From NCBI GenBank assembly GCA_012064415.1, contig SSNU01000300.1:1-64000 (forward strand): a stretch of 64,000 nt of DNA, read 5' to 3'. This document shows positions 62,810 through 64,000 of the stretch, piece after piece. The DNA is from Gyrodactylus bullatarudis (Eukaryota; Platyhelminthes; Monogenea; Gyrodactylidea; Gyrodactylidae). The notes under the pieces are model-generated. The model saw only the letters and a program-made list of their open reading frames with translations. It ran no database searches and was not told where the DNA came from. Each line of letters starts with the position of its first letter. Position 1 is the first letter of the stretch. The position numbers were made by a program, and so were the translations under genes.

Positions 62810-64000
62810 ATGAATTACTCCAAACTTATACCTCCTAGTCAATATTGCAGGGAAAGGTCACTTTTGAAAAGCATAGATGAATATAAAGAACAATATAACA
62901 ATTCAATTGTTTCCCCCAGGGAATTTTGGTACAAAATCGCTCAGGAATTTCATTGGTTTTCAGCTCCTACGTTTGAAAATACTCTAGATTACAATTTTGA
63001 TCTAGATAAAGGCCGTATATTTATCAAGTGGTTCAAAGACGGGAAAACTAATATTTGCTACAATGCTCTTGATGCTAAAATTATTCAAGGTCTAGGGAAT
63101 AAAGTAGCCTTTATACTTGAGGGGAATGAACCTGAGAATACTGAAATATTAACATACAATGAATTATATATTCAGGTAAATTCCATGGCCAAAGTTTTAT
63201 TGAGCAACGGGGTTAAAATGGGAGATAAAGTTATTCTATATCTGCCTATGATAAAGGAATTGCCAATAGCCATGTTAGCTTGTGCAAGAATTGGAGCCAT
63301 TCATGTTGTTGTCTTTGCGGGATTCAGTTCTGCTGCATTGGCTGAACGTATTATTGATGTCGAGTAAATTCTTAAAAATTATTATTCAGGGCCTCTTTTA
63401 TGATTTGTGTGGACGCCTTTAAGAGAGGTGAAAAAATTGTTGAGACGAAAAAGATAGTCGACGAAGCTCTCAACTTATGTTTGGTAAAAAAAATTCCTTC
63501 TTTCAAGAAGTGTCTCATATGTATAAACATGGGGTGTGAAAACCTCGATTTGAATCAGGACAGAGACATTGTTATTAATGACGCATTGACAGAGGGTATA
63601 AACGCTCAAGTTGAATGTGCTCAAATGTCAGCGGAGGATGTTCTATTCATCTTGTACACAAGCGGGAGTACTGGAAAGCCAAAAGGAATTGTCCACACTA
63701 CGGGGGGTTACATGGTTTACGCAGCTACTACGACTAAATATACTTTTGATTTCGATGAGAAAACAACTGGAGATTTAATGTTCTGTTCAGCAGATATTGG
63801 ATGGATAACTGGTCATTCTTATGTTGTCTATGGGATTTTGCTCAATGGTGGGACTTCAGTAATATTTGAAGGAATCCCTACGTATCCGACACCTTCAAGA
63901 TATTGGGATATAATTGAAAAGTACAAGGTCAATAAATTCTATACCTCACCGACTGCCCTCAGGAGCTTAGTCCAGTATGGAAATGAGTTCATTGATATAA
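62810..64000 (+). CDS. ACSS: Acetyl-CoA synthetase, N-terminal part (partial at right edge)
   Basis: AMP-forming enzyme that makes acetyl-CoA from acetate, ATP and CoA. Exon 1 is 62810-63363 and exon 2 starts at 63390; the intron between is 26 nt and its removal restores AERIIDVEASFMICVDAF, the expected family sequence. Landmarks: SPREFWYKIAQEFHWF (N-terminal domain), RIGAIHVVVFAGFSSAALAE, then the AMP-binding loop YTSGSTGKPKGIVHTTGGYM and SADIGWITGHSYVVYGILL, YPTPSRYWDIIEKY and KFYTSPTALRSL. The start fits the family; no mitochondrial leader is evident, so a cytosolic/nuclear ACSS2-like enzyme is likelier. The gene runs past 64000. Confidence 0.95.

Noticed and set aside
1..64000. CRISPR arrays, bacterial operons, Shine-Dalgarno sites, tRNA genes
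   Set aside because: Sequence is eukaryotic; no spaced direct repeats or clear tRNA cloverleaf was seen by eye, though tRNAs could be missed without a scan.

Overview
The window is AT-rich animal nuclear DNA. It holds intron-containing genes with GT-AG junctions, metazoan-only families (UNC79, NOVA, a Gab/DOS-type adaptor) and several families of degenerate transposons. I built all gene models by hand and checked reading phase across every junction. The species is not provable from sequence alone. A compact bilaterian fits. Introns of 26-32 nt recall the very short introns reported for dicyemid mesozoans, so a mesozoan (dicyemid or orthonectid) is a reasonable but unproven guess.

Layout. 1-4263 (-): N-terminal part of a ZDHHC17/HIP14-like palmitoyltransferase, running off the left edge. 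4446-7849 (+): NOMO-like ER protein. 7957-8880 (-): inorganic pyrophosphatase. 8943-9500 (+): TEX264-like ER-phagy receptor. 9890-10184 (+): small CS-fold-like protein. 10229-26935 (-): complete 40-exon UNC79 gene (about 3144 aa, NALCN channel complex). 27296-41790 (+): NOVA-type KH RNA-binding protein, 11 exons; its long introns hold an IS630/Tc1/mariner element (31480-33298), a LINE scrap, a Penelope-like GIY-YIG scrap and MITEs. 42390-44296: 5'-truncated, frameshifted LINE. 44721-58684: about 14 kb with no convincing gene but several large palindromes, two of which carry hammerhead-ribozyme-type cores. 58685-60692 (-): SLC16/monocarboxylate-type transporter. 60920-62640 (-): PH-domain docking adaptor with SH2-ligand tyrosine motifs. 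62810-64000 (+): acetyl-CoA synthetase, running off the right edge.

Organisation. Four gene pairs are head-to-head with 62-360 bp between start codons, and two pairs converge with 44-107 bp between stops, so the genic parts are compact while TE-rich introns and the 44.7-58.7 kb interval are expanded. UNC79 and NOVA, both neuronal in other animals, share one divergent promoter.

Main points for a second look: (1) a discrete class of 26-32 nt introns that sit almost only at the 5' end of genes; (2) a well-formed minimal type I hammerhead ribozyme inside a 279-bp palindromic element; (3) a weaker hammerhead-like core repeated in both arms of a perfect 80-bp inverted repeat; (4) an apparently young IS630/Tc1 element with 293-bp terminal inverted repeats; (5) a palindromic MITE family used as a landing site by other elements.
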